NCBI RefSeq assembly: GCF_016757755.1
Contig: NZ_CP068437.1
Coordinates: 1,798,001 to 1,862,000 of the forward strand
Length of the DNA: 64,000 bases
Direction of reading: 5' to 3'
From: Shewanella sp. KX20019
GTDB taxonomy: Bacteria; Pseudomonadota; Gammaproteobacteria; Enterobacterales; Shewanellaceae
Part shown: positions 54,164 to 62,378 of the stretch, one piece after another
How the letters are laid out: every line of letters starts with the position of its first letter
How positions within the stretch are numbered: position 1 is the first letter of the stretch
Translations under genes and position numbers: made by a program
Notes under the pieces: model-generated
What the model was told of the DNA's origin: nothing
Seen by the model: the letters and a program-made list of their open reading frames with translations, nothing else
The model's database searches: none

Positions 54164-54185
54164 CTCTATAGCTCGAACCTAAAAA

Positions 54186-54494
54186 TCAAACCTCTTCCAT
54201 AATTTTTTGATGCATGTTGTTCCACTTCTCTGGAAATTTACCGTCAAGCACATAAGCAAAGGCGATTAGTTCGGCTATCAGCAGATAGAGCTCTTTGGGA
54301 ATAGCTTCGCCGACTTCCAATTTTTGTAGAAAATCGCAGAGGTGTTCGTCTTGATGAATATACACGCCCGCGGCCTCCGCCAACGCTATCATCTCTTGCG
54401 CTAATGCATCTTCGCCCTTAGCGGATATTGTGGGAGCAGCGCCTTTATCGTATTTCAACGCCACGGCTTTGGTCGGCTGTTGATTGTCACTCAT
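54186..54494 (-). CDS. Stand-alone FlhB C-terminal-domain paralogue (FlhX type)
   Basis: 102 residues. After a short start it reads AVALKYDKGAAPTISAKGED, the sequence that directly follows the self-cleavage site in FlhB, then LAQEMIALAEAAGVYIHQDEHLCDFLQKLEVGEAIPKELYLLIAELIAFAYVLDGKFPEKW. It therefore resembles the already cleaved FlhB fragment, without membrane helices and without an NPTH/NPEH site. In other bacteria such proteins can partly replace the FlhB C-terminal part. It lies 13 bases downstream of a FliK-like gene on the same strand. Confidence 0.9.
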   Translation of the reverse strand: MSDNQQPTKAVALKYDKGAAPTISAKGEDALAQEMIALAEAAGVYIHQDEHLCDFLQKLEVGEAIPKELYLLIAELIAFAYVLDGKFPEKWNNMHQKIMEEV

Positions 54495-54507
54495 TAGCTA
54501 TTCCTTT

Positions 54508-56124
54508 TTAGACTTCTACTTTAACCAAGTAATGTTCACCGGGCAGCAAGGTGGCAGGGACAGTCTGCTGTTGAGTGCTGACCTCGCTGATGGATATTCC
54601 TAACTGCTCGACTTTGCTGGTCAGACTGGGGCTGAGCAATCTAACTTTGCTTAGCAGGGCCTCACTGTCACTACTAAAATTGACCGATAAGCGTAATGGA
54701 TCTTCGGCCGATTCAGCGACGTGGGCGGTGGCCGTAATTAACAGTGGGCCGCTAGACAGGTTAAATTTAAGCCTAAGTTTCCATTTGTCGCTGCGTTTTG
54801 ATCGCTCCTCGACCTGCTCAAAATGACCTTCAAACTGTTCTTGATAATGATTGATGGAGTAGGGCAGTGCAAAGTACCAATGGTTAACGCCTTCAAGCGT
54901 ACCTGATTGCTGCTGATAAAGGCTCAAGTTATTCAGTAAGTTTGCCATCGATGTCTGCGTGCCAGTCGCTTCAAGCAATGATAACAGTTGTGGTGAAAGT
55001 CCAAGTTTGGCCTGTAGTAGTGCCAAGCTATTTTGTAGTTCAGGGCTCAAACTTGGGCGTTCTGTCGTACGCCCTAACAGCAGCTGGCAAAGCAAACTCA
55101 AGCTGTCGATATGGCTATTGGCTGTAGTGGTCCATGTTGTAGGATCGATATTGAGTGTGACTAGGCTTAACAGTGCTTGTTGTAACCTTTTTGGCTCACT
55201 GAGCGAAGACATCGACTCAGGATTGAGTTGCGGCAATATCTTAAACAGTTCACTTGCCAAGCTTGTCAGTGGCGAACTGTACTTTATTGATGCTTTGGGT
55301 AAGCCGCCCGCTTTGGCTAGCGCAGATGCCAAAAAGCTCTGTTGCCCCGATTGTTTTGGGCTAGCAGTGCTTGTTGATGCAAGTGTACTTTTGGCAGCTA
55401 CCGCTGATGAGCTAATCGAGCCGGGTAGAGACATGTTTTCAAGATGGCTAAATAGCTGCTTGTACTCATAGTTGACGTTTGTTTTCGCTTTGTCTATTTG
55501 TGTTTTCGGGGGCTGTAAATCCTCAGAGCTCTGCTTCAGGCTACTATCACCAAGTTGGCCGTCGAAGCTGATGGGGATTTGGGCTTGAATAGGCGACAGT
55601 TTAAGTAATAGTTGCTGCTCTTTGGTTTTTATCGCTACTGAGTACTCGCCATCGGTCAGTGTAGCAAGCATTGGCAACTTAATGGTTGGGCCGTTTTTGA
55701 ACTGCAGTTCGGTGCCGTGGCTTTTGGCTATAGGTAGCGAATAACCTTCTGACTTTCCAGCAAGATTTAATAGCTTTTGCTCTGAAATATTGTTGCGCTT
55801 TGCCAGTGCTAACATCGCTTTAGGCATTGGAAAGTAAACCGATTGGCCTAAGGTTAGCAGCTGCATCTGCGCCGCATTAGTGGCAAGCGCATTTTGCTGC
55901 ACTATATTAAGGAGGAATGAGTGCGCTTTAGTAAACTGCTGTGCAGCGAATGGGGCTTCTAATTTTATTGAGTATGTTTGTCCTGAAAACTTGATCTGGG
56001 TAGCACTTTTACTCATGGTAGCTGTGACAGGAATAAGCGCAGTAGAACTTGAGGATAACGCTACATTTAGGGCTGGCTTACCTCCTTTTGCAGTGTTTGA
56101 TACTGTATTGACAAAGTTATCCAA
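54508..56124 (-). CDS. Second FliK-like protein (hook-length control family)
   Basis: 538 residues. Long Ser/Thr/Gln/Leu-rich N-terminal part. Residues about 430-515 resemble the FliK C-terminal domain (HFEQVEERSKRSDKWKLRLKFNLSSGPLLITATAHVAESAEDPLRLSVNFSSDSEALLSKVRLLSPSLTSKVEQLGI). The match is weaker than for the FliK at 32.3 kb. The partner gene downstream is FlhB-like, which repeats the FliK-FlhB functional pair. A FliA-like promoter sits about 160 bases upstream on this strand. The exact function is unknown. Confidence 0.8.
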   Translation of the reverse strand: MDNFVNTVSNTAKGGKPALNVALSSSSTALIPVTATMSKSATQIKFSGQTYSIKLEAPFAAQQFTKAHSFLLNIVQQNALATNAAQMQLLTLGQSVYFPMPKAMLALAKRNNISEQKLLNLAGKSEGYSLPIAKSHGTELQFKNGPTIKLPMLATLTDGEYSVAIKTKEQQLLLKLSPIQAQIPISFDGQLGDSSLKQSSEDLQPPKTQIDKAKTNVNYEYKQLFSHLENMSLPGSISSSAVAAKSTLASTSTASPKQSGQQSFLASALAKAGGLPKASIKYSSPLTSLASELFKILPQLNPESMSSLSEPKRLQQALLSLVTLNIDPTTWTTTANSHIDSLSLLCQLLLGRTTERPSLSPELQNSLALLQAKLGLSPQLLSLLEATGTQTSMANLLNNLSLYQQQSGTLEGVNHWYFALPYSINHYQEQFEGHFEQVEERSKRSDKWKLRLKFNLSSGPLLITATAHVAESAEDPLRLSVNFSSDSEALLSKVRLLSPSLTSKVEQLGISISEVSTQQQTVPATLLPGEHYLVKVEV

Positions 56125-56283
56125 AAGTAGGTCCTATTTTAACCAATTAAATCGATATGTTTTATCACAAAATTATGTTTGACCTATCGGCTGTACTGAG
56201 TATCCTATGGCGTCTTACCCGTAGTATCATAATTTTAATAGTTAATTACGTTAGATGTAGCTTAATTATCCGCTCTTATGACT

Positions 56284-56310
56284 ATATCGGCAGCAACCTG
56301 AAAAGACTTA
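56284..56310 (-). promoter_or_regulatory. Candidate FliA promoter for the FliK-like/FlhB-like pair
   Basis: Read on the minus strand: TAAGTCTT (56310-56303), an 11-base spacer, then GCCGATAT (56291-56284). The -35 box matches 5 of 8 and the -10 box 7 of 8 consensus bases, with ideal spacing. Confidence 0.5.
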
Positions 56311-56358
56311 AGCCGATCCGCTGCGGTAAGAAATTTGGCCTTTTTTAAAGAGACAATT

Positions 56359-57123
56359 ATGAAGTATAAATGGATTGTGCTTTCTCTGGCGATAGTTGGA
56401 TTTTCTACAACAGCTGCAGAAGATAACACCACGGAAGGTAACGAAGTAACAGTCACTTACAATGATCCGCGCGACCCCATCGAAGGGTTTAACCGGGCCA
56501 TGTGGGATCTAAATTATCTGTTTATGGATCGATATTTTTATCGACCCGTAGCACATGGTTATAGCGACTACGTGCCGCGGCCGGTTAAAAACGGCATTAA
56601 TAATTTTGTCCTCAACCTCGAAGAGCCGAGCAGTATTGTCAATAATACTCTGCAAGGTAAGTGGGGCTGGGCCGCAAACGCGGGTGGTCGTTTTACGGTA
56701 AATACCACTTTAGGCCTGTTAGGCGTGGTTGATGTAGCTGAAATGATGGGCATGACTCGTAAACAAGACGACTTCAACGAAGTGCTTGGTTATTACGGTG
56801 TACCTAACGGTCCCTATTTCATGGCGCCCTTTATAGGTCCCTATGTCACAAGAGAGCTCGCTTCGGATTGGGTTGATGATCTATACTTTCCTTTATCTGA
56901 GCTGACATTTTGGCAGTCAGTACTAAAGTGGGGTCTTAAAAACCTGCATAGTAGGGCATCTGCAATCGATCAGGAGCGGTTGGTTGACAATGCACTCGAT
57001 CCATATACTTTCGTCAAGGACGCGTATTTCCAGCATATCGATTACAAGGTGTATGATGGAGATATTCCTCAAAGTGAAGATGATGACGAATTACTTGATG
57101 AATATATGCAGGAACTTGAGTAA
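56359..57123 (+). CDS. mlaA: MlaA (VacJ) family protein
   Basis: 254 residues from ATG 56359; a TTG at 56335 is in frame but less likely. Signal peptide (MKYKWIVLSLAIVGFSTTAA) and the MlaA core: DPRDPIEGFNRAMWDLNYLFMDRYFYRPVAHGY, NGINNFVLNLEEPSSIVNNTLQG, DFNEVLGYYGVPNGPYFMAPFIGPYVTRE. MlaA removes misplaced phospholipids from the outer leaflet of the outer membrane. Unlike the classical lipoprotein there is no Cys near the cleavage site. The acidic tail (QSEDDDELLDEYMQELE) is unusual but seen in relatives. It is divergent from the FliK-like gene. Confidence 0.93.
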   Translation: MKYKWIVLSLAIVGFSTTAAEDNTTEGNEVTVTYNDPRDPIEGFNRAMWDLNYLFMDRYFYRPVAHGYSDYVPRPVKNGINNFVLNLEEPSSIVNNTLQGKWGWAANAGGRFTVNTTLGLLGVVDVAEMMGMTRKQDDFNEVLGYYGVPNGPYFMAPFIGPYVTRELASDWVDDLYFPLSELTFWQSVLKWGLKNLHSRASAIDQERLVDNALDPYTFVKDAYFQHIDYKVYDGDIPQSEDDDELLDEYMQELE

Positions 57124-57139
57124 ATAATTATATTGTCGG

Positions 57140-57165
57140 TAACGTATAGAAAAATAAGCCGATAT
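57140..57165 (+). promoter_or_regulatory. Candidate FliA promoter of the response regulator gene
   Basis: TAACGTAT (57140-57147), 10-base spacer, GCCGATAT (57158-57165). The -35 box matches 6 of 8 and the -10 box 7 of 8 bases, but the spacer is one base short. Confidence 0.42.
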
Positions 57166-57225
57166 AAAGCGGAAACATAAAAAACAAGGATGTGAGTTTA
57201 CGCTGTTGTAAGTTAAGGACAGCAA

Positions 57226-58332
57226 ATGGCGCTAAAAGGGTTAACAATTCTGTTCGTGGAGGACGATCCCGTCTTCCGCAAAATCGTGACGGCTTTTTTA
57301 GAGAGCCGAGGCGCGATTGTCATCGAAGCTGACGATGGCGAGGTCGGCTTGAATGTGTTTAAAAAACAAAGGTTTGATATCGTTGTTGCCGATTTAAGTA
57401 TGCCAAAACTTGGTGGCTTAGAGATGCTAAAGGCAATGAATAAATATAGCCCAGGCACCCCCTCTATTATTATCTCAGGCAATCAGGTGATGGCTGATGT
57501 TATAGAAGCCCTCAGACACGGCGCGAGTGATTACCTTGTTAAACCCGTCGCTGATCTTTTTCTTATCGAAAACTCCGTCCTTGAATCTATCAACAGCTCG
57601 CTTGAAGCCTCTTTGCAGATAGATGAACTGGAGTCGTTATCTTATCTAGAGTTAAACCAAAACCTTGAATTATTGGAGCAAAGTGAGCAAGCAGCAAAGA
57701 GCGTGCAACAGCAACTATTCCCCCCAAGCCGCATTGAATACGTAAAAGCCGAAATTGACTATAGCCTGTTTAATACCAATGAAGTGAGTGCGCACTTTAT
57801 CGATACTGCAATGCTAGATGACACCCATATAATGATGTACATGGCGCATTTTTATCCCCATGATAATCGCGCCGCATTTGCCAGTGTGTTGTTGAAAAGT
57901 TTTGTTAATCATAAGTTGAAGCGCTACCGTAATAGTCTGTCAACAGTCATTGCTGAGCCCTTCAATATGCTCACCTACCTGAATGATAGAATGACAAAAT
58001 CAGGCTTAGATATCTTTGTAGATATGACCTATGTGGTGATTGATTTGAGCAGCTACCGCGTCGCAATTGCCCAAGCCGGCAGTGAATTTCGTTGCTACTT
58101 GAGAAATAGTGAAGGGCTGACTCCACTCGCATTAGCTGATTCTTTGCAATTAGGCGTGATGAATTGGGGGAACCCCTCTATTCAGTTTCGCACGTTGATG
58201 CCAGGCGAACAGCTGTGTATTTTAACCAATGTGAGCGAGCATAAGCTGCAGTTATTAAATAATCAATTCCACGGCCTAGTGCACGACACAAGCATGCCAC
58301 CAGGAGGTTATATACAGCTGTCAGCGTCTTAG
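57226..58332 (+). CDS. RssB-like response regulator with a degenerate PP2C-type domain
   Basis: 368 residues. Receiver domain (about 5-120) with Asp13/14, acceptor Asp56 (VVADLSMPKLGG) and YLVKPVADL. A coiled linker (about 120-170, LESLSYLELNQNLELLEQSEQAAKSVQQQLFPP) is of the kind that joins receivers to SpoIIE/PP2C phosphatase domains. The rest (about 170-368) has the PP2C-like layout but lacks clear metal-binding Asp motifs (EVSAHFIDTAMLDD, VIDLSSYRVAIAQAGSEF), as in RssB. Whether it targets RpoS or an anti-sigma partner is not visible. Confidence 0.8.
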   Translation: MALKGLTILFVEDDPVFRKIVTAFLESRGAIVIEADDGEVGLNVFKKQRFDIVVADLSMPKLGGLEMLKAMNKYSPGTPSIIISGNQVMADVIEALRHGASDYLVKPVADLFLIENSVLESINSSLEASLQIDELESLSYLELNQNLELLEQSEQAAKSVQQQLFPPSRIEYVKAEIDYSLFNTNEVSAHFIDTAMLDDTHIMMYMAHFYPHDNRAAFASVLLKSFVNHKLKRYRNSLSTVIAEPFNMLTYLNDRMTKSGLDIFVDMTYVVIDLSSYRVAIAQAGSEFRCYLRNSEGLTPLALADSLQLGVMNWGNPSIQFRTLMPGEQLCILTNVSEHKLQLLNNQFHGLVHDTSMPPGGYIQLSAS

Positions 58333-58554
58333 GAAAGGTTTTAGGTGCTAGGTACGAGTCACTAGGAGGAGAACTTAATGTTTACCTCGAATCATGAGGT
58401 CTAGTTTAACTCCATTAGATGACAGCCTATGTTCATAAGGCTAATTTTGTTACTCCTTAGGAAAGCTGTATTTAGCCTGATAGCCACTATCAATACGGTA
58501 GTGCCAGATCAATACTATAGTCACTATCTGTTTTTATTGTTCAAGGATGAATGA

Positions 58555-58908
58555 ATGAAAAGCTTTGCGTATGAGAAGCTAGATGTTTGGAAGAGGGCGT
58601 CTAGATTAACTTGTAATATTTATAAATTATTTAAAAACTGTAAAGATTATGGCTTTAAAGATCAAGTGACAAGAGCTGCACTGTCAATCCCATCTAACAT
58701 AGCAGAGGGAGAGGAAAGGCAATCAGCGAAGGAATCGGCTCGCTTTCTATATTACTCAAAAGGCTCCGCTGGTGAACTTGTTACCCAACTGTACATAGCC
58801 ATTGAAGTCGACTTAGTGCATAAGAAAAGTGCTTTAGCACTCATTGATGAAACAAAACAGCTATCTTCAATGCTCGCTGCATTAATCAGGATACGAAAAG
58901 GCAACTAA
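58555..58908 (+). CDS. Four-helix-bundle protein of the S23/IVS family
   Basis: 117 residues. Family pattern: FAYEKLDVWKRASRLTCNIYKLFKN near the start, GFKDQVTRAALSIPSNIAEGEER in the middle, and FLYYSKGSAGELVTQLYIA. These proteins are found inside 23S rRNA intervening sequences of some bacteria and also as free-standing genes; Avd of diversity-generating retroelements is related. There is no rRNA or reverse transcriptase here. It lies between repeats with its own strong terminator. Function unknown. Confidence 0.9.
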   Translation: MKSFAYEKLDVWKRASRLTCNIYKLFKNCKDYGFKDQVTRAALSIPSNIAEGEERQSAKESARFLYYSKGSAGELVTQLYIAIEVDLVHKKSALALIDETKQLSSMLAALIRIRKGN

Positions 58909-58940
58909 TCAACAGAGCTATAATTTATTTCTTTTTTATA

Positions 58941-58976
58941 TGAAAATGCCTCGTATTACTACGAGGCATTTTCATT
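58941..58976. terminator. Strong (bidirectional) terminator after the four-helix-bundle gene
   Basis: A 15-bp perfect stem (58941-58955 with 58960-58974, core AATGCCTCGTA/TACGAGGCATT) with a TTAC loop. A-rich and T-rich flanks allow function in both directions. Confidence 0.9.
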
Positions 58977-58984
58977 TCGTTGCA

Positions 58985-59114
58985 GAGCCTATCTGAAAGT
59001 AGATAAGCTCCTAGGTACTAGGGAATTCGCCAGCTCACTGTTAGGACGGACTCCGTCCTGCTAGGAAATCAACAGCAAACACCACTTGGTTTTTGATGTT
59101 GATTTTATGCTTTG
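58985..59114 (+). repeat. Copy of the roughly 130-base intergenic module
   Basis: Begins CTATCTGAAAGTAGATAAGC and continues through TTCGCCAGCTCACTG and TTTTATGCTTTG. It runs straight into the heptamer array. The 58909-59252 gap has no gene. Confidence 0.88.
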
Positions 59115-59247
59115 CTAGAACCTAGAACCTAGAACCTAGAACCTAGAACCTAGAACCTAGAACCTAGAACCTAGAACCTAGAACCTAGAACCTAGAACCT
59201 AGAACCTAGAACCTAGAACCTAGAACCTAGAACCTAGAACCTAGAAC
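59115..59247 (+). repeat. CTAGAAC heptamer array, 19 perfect copies
   Basis: 133 bases made of exactly 19 uninterrupted CTAGAAC units. It ends five bases from the 3' end of the peptide transporter gene. Longest array in the window. Confidence 0.99.
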
Positions 59248-59252
59248 CGACT

Positions 59253-60758
59253 TTACTGCTTTATTCCTTCATGCTCTGCTGTAACTGCAATTTCTTGCTC
59301 AAGCACTTCTTCTTCAGTTTCAGCATGGCCTTCTGCGCCGTGCATCCAATCTACAAGCTTGTCAGCCATAAAGTAGAGGATGATGCCAGAAACAGTAGCA
59401 GTGATTGCGATACCTGCGAAGATCCCCATGGCATTAGCCAATTGCTCCTCTTTAGTACCATCGTGACCGATAAATGAACCAACCACACCACCAATCTTAT
59501 TCGCTGCTGCGATAAATAGGAACCATGCACCCATGAGTAACGAAGCAATACGCAGTGGAGCAAGCTTAGTCACCATAGACAAACCGATAGGAGATAAACA
59601 TAGCTCACCCATGGTATGGAAGAAGTATGCACCTACTAACCACCACATGCTTGACTTAACGTTGGCGCTGCCGTCCATTTCCATTACGGCACCCATCATA
59701 AAGAGGAAACCAATCGCAAGTAGGAAAAGACCTAGTGCAAATTTAACTGGAGAGTTGGGTTCGTTCTTACCGAGACGGATCCAGATAGACGCAATAACCG
59801 GGGCAAAAATAACGATGAAGATGGCGTTAAGAGATTGGAACCAAGTCGTTGGTACTTCAAAACCACCAATAGAACGGTCGGTAAACTCATTTGTAAATAA
59901 GTTCAGTAGTCCACCGGCTTGCTCGAAACCAGCCCAGAAAATGATGGTGAACAGACCCATAACCATGATGACCTTGATGCGATCTCGCTCAATCTTAGTT
60001 AGTGGTTCTTTACGAACAATACCGCTAGCTGCTGCATTTTCTTTATCAACTTTAGCTGCCGGGTAGCGACCGATATCGCCAAGCAGTTTTTGAGCAAATA
60101 TGTACTGGATGATCAGAGAAAAAACCATACCAACACCAGCACAGAAGAAACCAGCCTGCCAGTTGTTAATGAAGACTTCTTGGCCTTCAAATAAAACTGT
60201 TTGACCAAAAGAAGTATAAGCCCAAGCTACAACAAAACCAGCTAGTGCTGCACCCACGTTGATCCCCATATAGAAGATAGTGAATGCACCGTCACGACGG
60301 TGATCGCCTTCTTCATATAGGTCACCAACCATGGTAGAGATATTTGGCTTGAATAGACCGTTACCAATAATCAATGTGCCTAGGCCGATATAGAATGCCA
60401 TGGTTTCAGAACCAGGGATCCAACTATGTGGGAAGGCGAGGGTGAACTGACCAATGGCCATTAAGGCGCCACCAATGTAGATAGCTTTACGTTGCCCAAG
60501 GACATTATCTGCTAACCAACCACCAATCAGCGGAGTGAAATAGACTAAACCAGTAAATGTACCGTAAAGTGAAAGAGCATCGGCACTGGTCCAACCTAAA
60601 CCATGACCACCTTCACCTTGTACTTTATCAACTAGATAAAGTACTAAAATTGCACGCATCGCGTAATAACTAAATCGTTCCCATAATTCTGTTGTAAACA
60701 ACAGGAACAATCCCTTCGGATGCCCAAGCATCGTCCCCTGGGGTTTTACTCCGCTCAT
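59253..60758 (-). CDS. POT-family proton-dependent di/tripeptide transporter
   Basis: 501 residues from the ATG at 60758; a GTG at 60770 is in frame, but GGTGG lies well placed for the ATG. About 14 membrane helices. Motif ELWERFSYYAMRAIL near the start (proton/peptide coupling ExxERFxYY), PTR2 region GLFKPNISTMVGDLYEEGDHRRDGAFTIFYMGINVGA. It imports short peptides across the inner membrane. The C-terminal tail is acidic (EGHAETEEEVLEQEIAVTAEHEG). Substrate preference cannot be read. Confidence 0.93.
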   Translation of the reverse strand: MSGVKPQGTMLGHPKGLFLLFTTELWERFSYYAMRAILVLYLVDKVQGEGGHGLGWTSADALSLYGTFTGLVYFTPLIGGWLADNVLGQRKAIYIGGALMAIGQFTLAFPHSWIPGSETMAFYIGLGTLIIGNGLFKPNISTMVGDLYEEGDHRRDGAFTIFYMGINVGAALAGFVVAWAYTSFGQTVLFEGQEVFINNWQAGFFCAGVGMVFSLIIQYIFAQKLLGDIGRYPAAKVDKENAAASGIVRKEPLTKIERDRIKVIMVMGLFTIIFWAGFEQAGGLLNLFTNEFTDRSIGGFEVPTTWFQSLNAIFIVIFAPVIASIWIRLGKNEPNSPVKFALGLFLLAIGFLFMMGAVMEMDGSANVKSSMWWLVGAYFFHTMGELCLSPIGLSMVTKLAPLRIASLLMGAWFLFIAAANKIGGVVGSFIGHDGTKEEQLANAMGIFAGIAITATVSGIILYFMADKLVDWMHGAEGHAETEEEVLEQEIAVTAEHEGIKQ

Positions 60759-61187
60759 TTGTTCTTCCACCTTCAGCTTGTGATTGCCTGTGAGTTAATA
60801 AACATCACAGAAGTAGTTTTGCATAAATTAGCCCGATCTGATGTGTCGTATATATCTACTGCAACGTTATGCACAGTGGGTATATGTAACAGATTCGATC
60901 GCGCTGTTACTGGCTTATATTCTAATTTTTATTATTTGAAGCTAAAAATAGCGTCAAATGCGATAAAGCCCACCTTATATACCCTTTTAAGGGGTATTAA
61001 GTCAATTTTAAGGGAGCGACTGCTGGCTAATTAAGCACAGCCTAGAGTGACTTCGACGCTGCGTCACACATACAAGCTTTTTATTAGCCCGTAACATGAA
61101 ATTTACTTTCAATTTAATTAGAACTTTTGCTAGTATTCGACTCCGTGAAGGGACATCACCATTTTTACAATTGATAAGAGATAGAGA
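60759..61187. other. Divergent intergenic region between the peptide transporter and rfaH
   Basis: About 430 bases holding the start regions of both genes. AT-rich with no further gene, no repeat modules, and no sigma54 or FliA match that I could see. Confidence 0.6.
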
Positions 61188-61706
61188 ATGAAGGCTTGGT
61201 ATTTACTTTATTGCAAACCTCGTGGCGAAGCCCGAGCGCAACAGAACCTAGCACTTCAAGGCATTGAAACTTATCTGCCAACCTTTCCAGAAAAAAAGTT
61301 ACAAAAGGGACAAGTAACGGTTCGCCGCGTTTCGCTCTTTCCGAGCTACCTATTTGTATATTTTGATCCAGAAGTGACGAGTGTTGCCCGTATTCATAGC
61401 ACTCGAGGTGTTATCCGCATTGTTGGCTGTAAGGAATTAATGACAGCTATCGATGAAAGTGTTATCCACCGGATAAAAATGCGCGAGCATAAGCTAATGT
61501 CTCAACTGATGCCTGAATCGGTCGCCCAACCTGAAATGGTGCAAGGTGAAAACGTATGCTTTACCGAAGGCCCCTTTGCAGAACTTGAAGGCGTATTTGA
61601 TGAGTCTAATGGTGAAAAGCGTTGTTTTGTATTATTTGAATTGATGGGTAAACAGCAGCGTGTTGCAGTAGATAAATCTGCCATTTCACGATTGGATAAA
61701 AAGTAA
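61188..61706 (+). CDS. rfaH: RfaH, transcription antitermination protein (NusG paralogue)
   Basis: 172 residues. NusG N-terminal domain (MKAWYLLYCKPRGEARAQQNLALQGIETYLPTFP, SLFPSYLFVYFD, STRGVIRIVGCKELMTAID) and a KOW-type C-terminal domain (GENVCFTEGPFAELEGVFDES). RfaH is recruited by RNA polymerase paused at ops sites and suppresses termination in long surface-polysaccharide operons. An ops-like element lies 661 bases downstream, before a polysaccharide export gene. AAGAGATAGAGA precedes the ATG. Confidence 0.95.
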   Translation: MKAWYLLYCKPRGEARAQQNLALQGIETYLPTFPEKKLQKGQVTVRRVSLFPSYLFVYFDPEVTSVARIHSTRGVIRIVGCKELMTAIDESVIHRIKMREHKLMSQLMPESVAQPEMVQGENVCFTEGPFAELEGVFDESNGEKRCFVLFELMGKQQRVAVDKSAISRLDKK

Positions 61707-62114
61707 GCCTAAACTCTGCATAAGTGAGTCGCGGATATAGCTTTTTAAAGCATGTTTTTAGTACTAGTTATTTTAAAGTACGTTAAAAACGATTTTTCTT
61801 GTAAGAGATTCGCCATAGCCACAGTTATCCAGAGTAGAAAATTTAACTATGGTTGCTAGTGCTGTTGCAACATAGCGAACAATATGAAGAGTAACTCTTT
61901 TTAGCGAGATCTGTTCAGTTAGTTCTTTTATTGGGTTTATTACACCATGTTTAGCTTATTTATAATTATTATGTCGTTATCTTTAATGAACCAATAATCA
62001 TCAAGCTACATTTTGGTTTTTAGTATTTGCTGATTTTGTGGCTTCAGCGGATAAAGATTGAACACTTAGTAAATTGTATCTCTTAGAGTTACTGCTCAAA
62101 TTTGCTCATTGATG
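61707..62114 (+). other. AT-rich region downstream of rfaH
   Basis: No gene, repeat module or clear terminator seen. High AT content before the TATAAT at 62115-62120 fits a regulated promoter region for the polysaccharide operon. Confidence 0.5.
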
Positions 62115-62120
62115 TATAAT
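62115..62120 (+). promoter_or_regulatory. Likely -10 box of the polysaccharide operon leader
   Basis: TATAAT is a perfect sigma70 -10 hexamer. At the normal spacing the -35 region (CTGCTC) is poor, so an activator may be needed. Confidence 0.5.
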
Positions 62121-62127
62121 CTTGCGC

Positions 62128-62285
62128 GACTTGAAACAGGTTATTGGCGAAAGAAGATGGGCCTGCGGGTAAACTTTACCTGAAGGAGTTAGCGTTGCGG
62201 TTACTAGGTCATAGGGACTACAGCAACGACAGGTGAGTTTTTTTAGTAACAACCAATCCTAATTTCTATATTGGTTGTTACTAAA
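62128..62285 (+). ncRNA. Candidate structured leader RNA with terminator/antiterminator pairing
   Basis: AAACTTTACCTG (62171-62182) can pair with CAGGTGAGTTT (62230-62240), 11 pairs with one bulge, closing over an inner stem CGTTGC/GCAACG (62193-62198, 62223-62228) and followed by seven T (62238-62244): a terminator-like fold. The same 5' arm can instead pair with GGTAA just before it (GGTAA at 62168-62172 with TTACC at 62176-62180), an antiterminator-like fold. A separate 16-bp hairpin follows (62242-62257 with 62270-62285, core AGTAACAACCAAT). No known riboswitch class was recognised. Confidence 0.45.
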
Positions 62286-62366
62286 TTGGCTTAAAGGCTC
62301 GACCTTTAGTTAGATAAATTGAGATGTCCGCTTTGCGGATGGGCACTTTGGAAGCCGTAATCCATG

Positions 62367-62378
62367 GGCGGTAGCGTG
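62367..62378 (+). promoter_or_regulatory. ops element (RfaH recruitment site)
   Basis: GGCGGTAGCGTG equals the 12-base core of the Escherichia coli ops pause site. It is on the sense strand between rfaH and the export gene, as in JUMPStart leaders. A repeat module begins at the next base. Confidence 0.88.

Noticed and set aside
54959..55471. A 170-codon plus-strand frame opposite the FliK-like gene
   Set aside because: Its Cys/Ser/Leu-rich composition is what the complement of the real gene gives; no ribosome site.
58555..58908. Part of a diversity-generating retroelement (Avd-like gene)
   Set aside because: No reverse transcriptase, template repeat or variable repeat is seen nearby.
59115..59247. 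CRISPR array
   Set aside because: The repeat unit is seven bases with no spacers; it is a simple tandem repeat.
62128..62245. Known riboswitch (cyclic di-GMP, TPP or similar) in the export leader
   Set aside because: The conserved core words of those classes are absent; only unclassified pairing can be supported.
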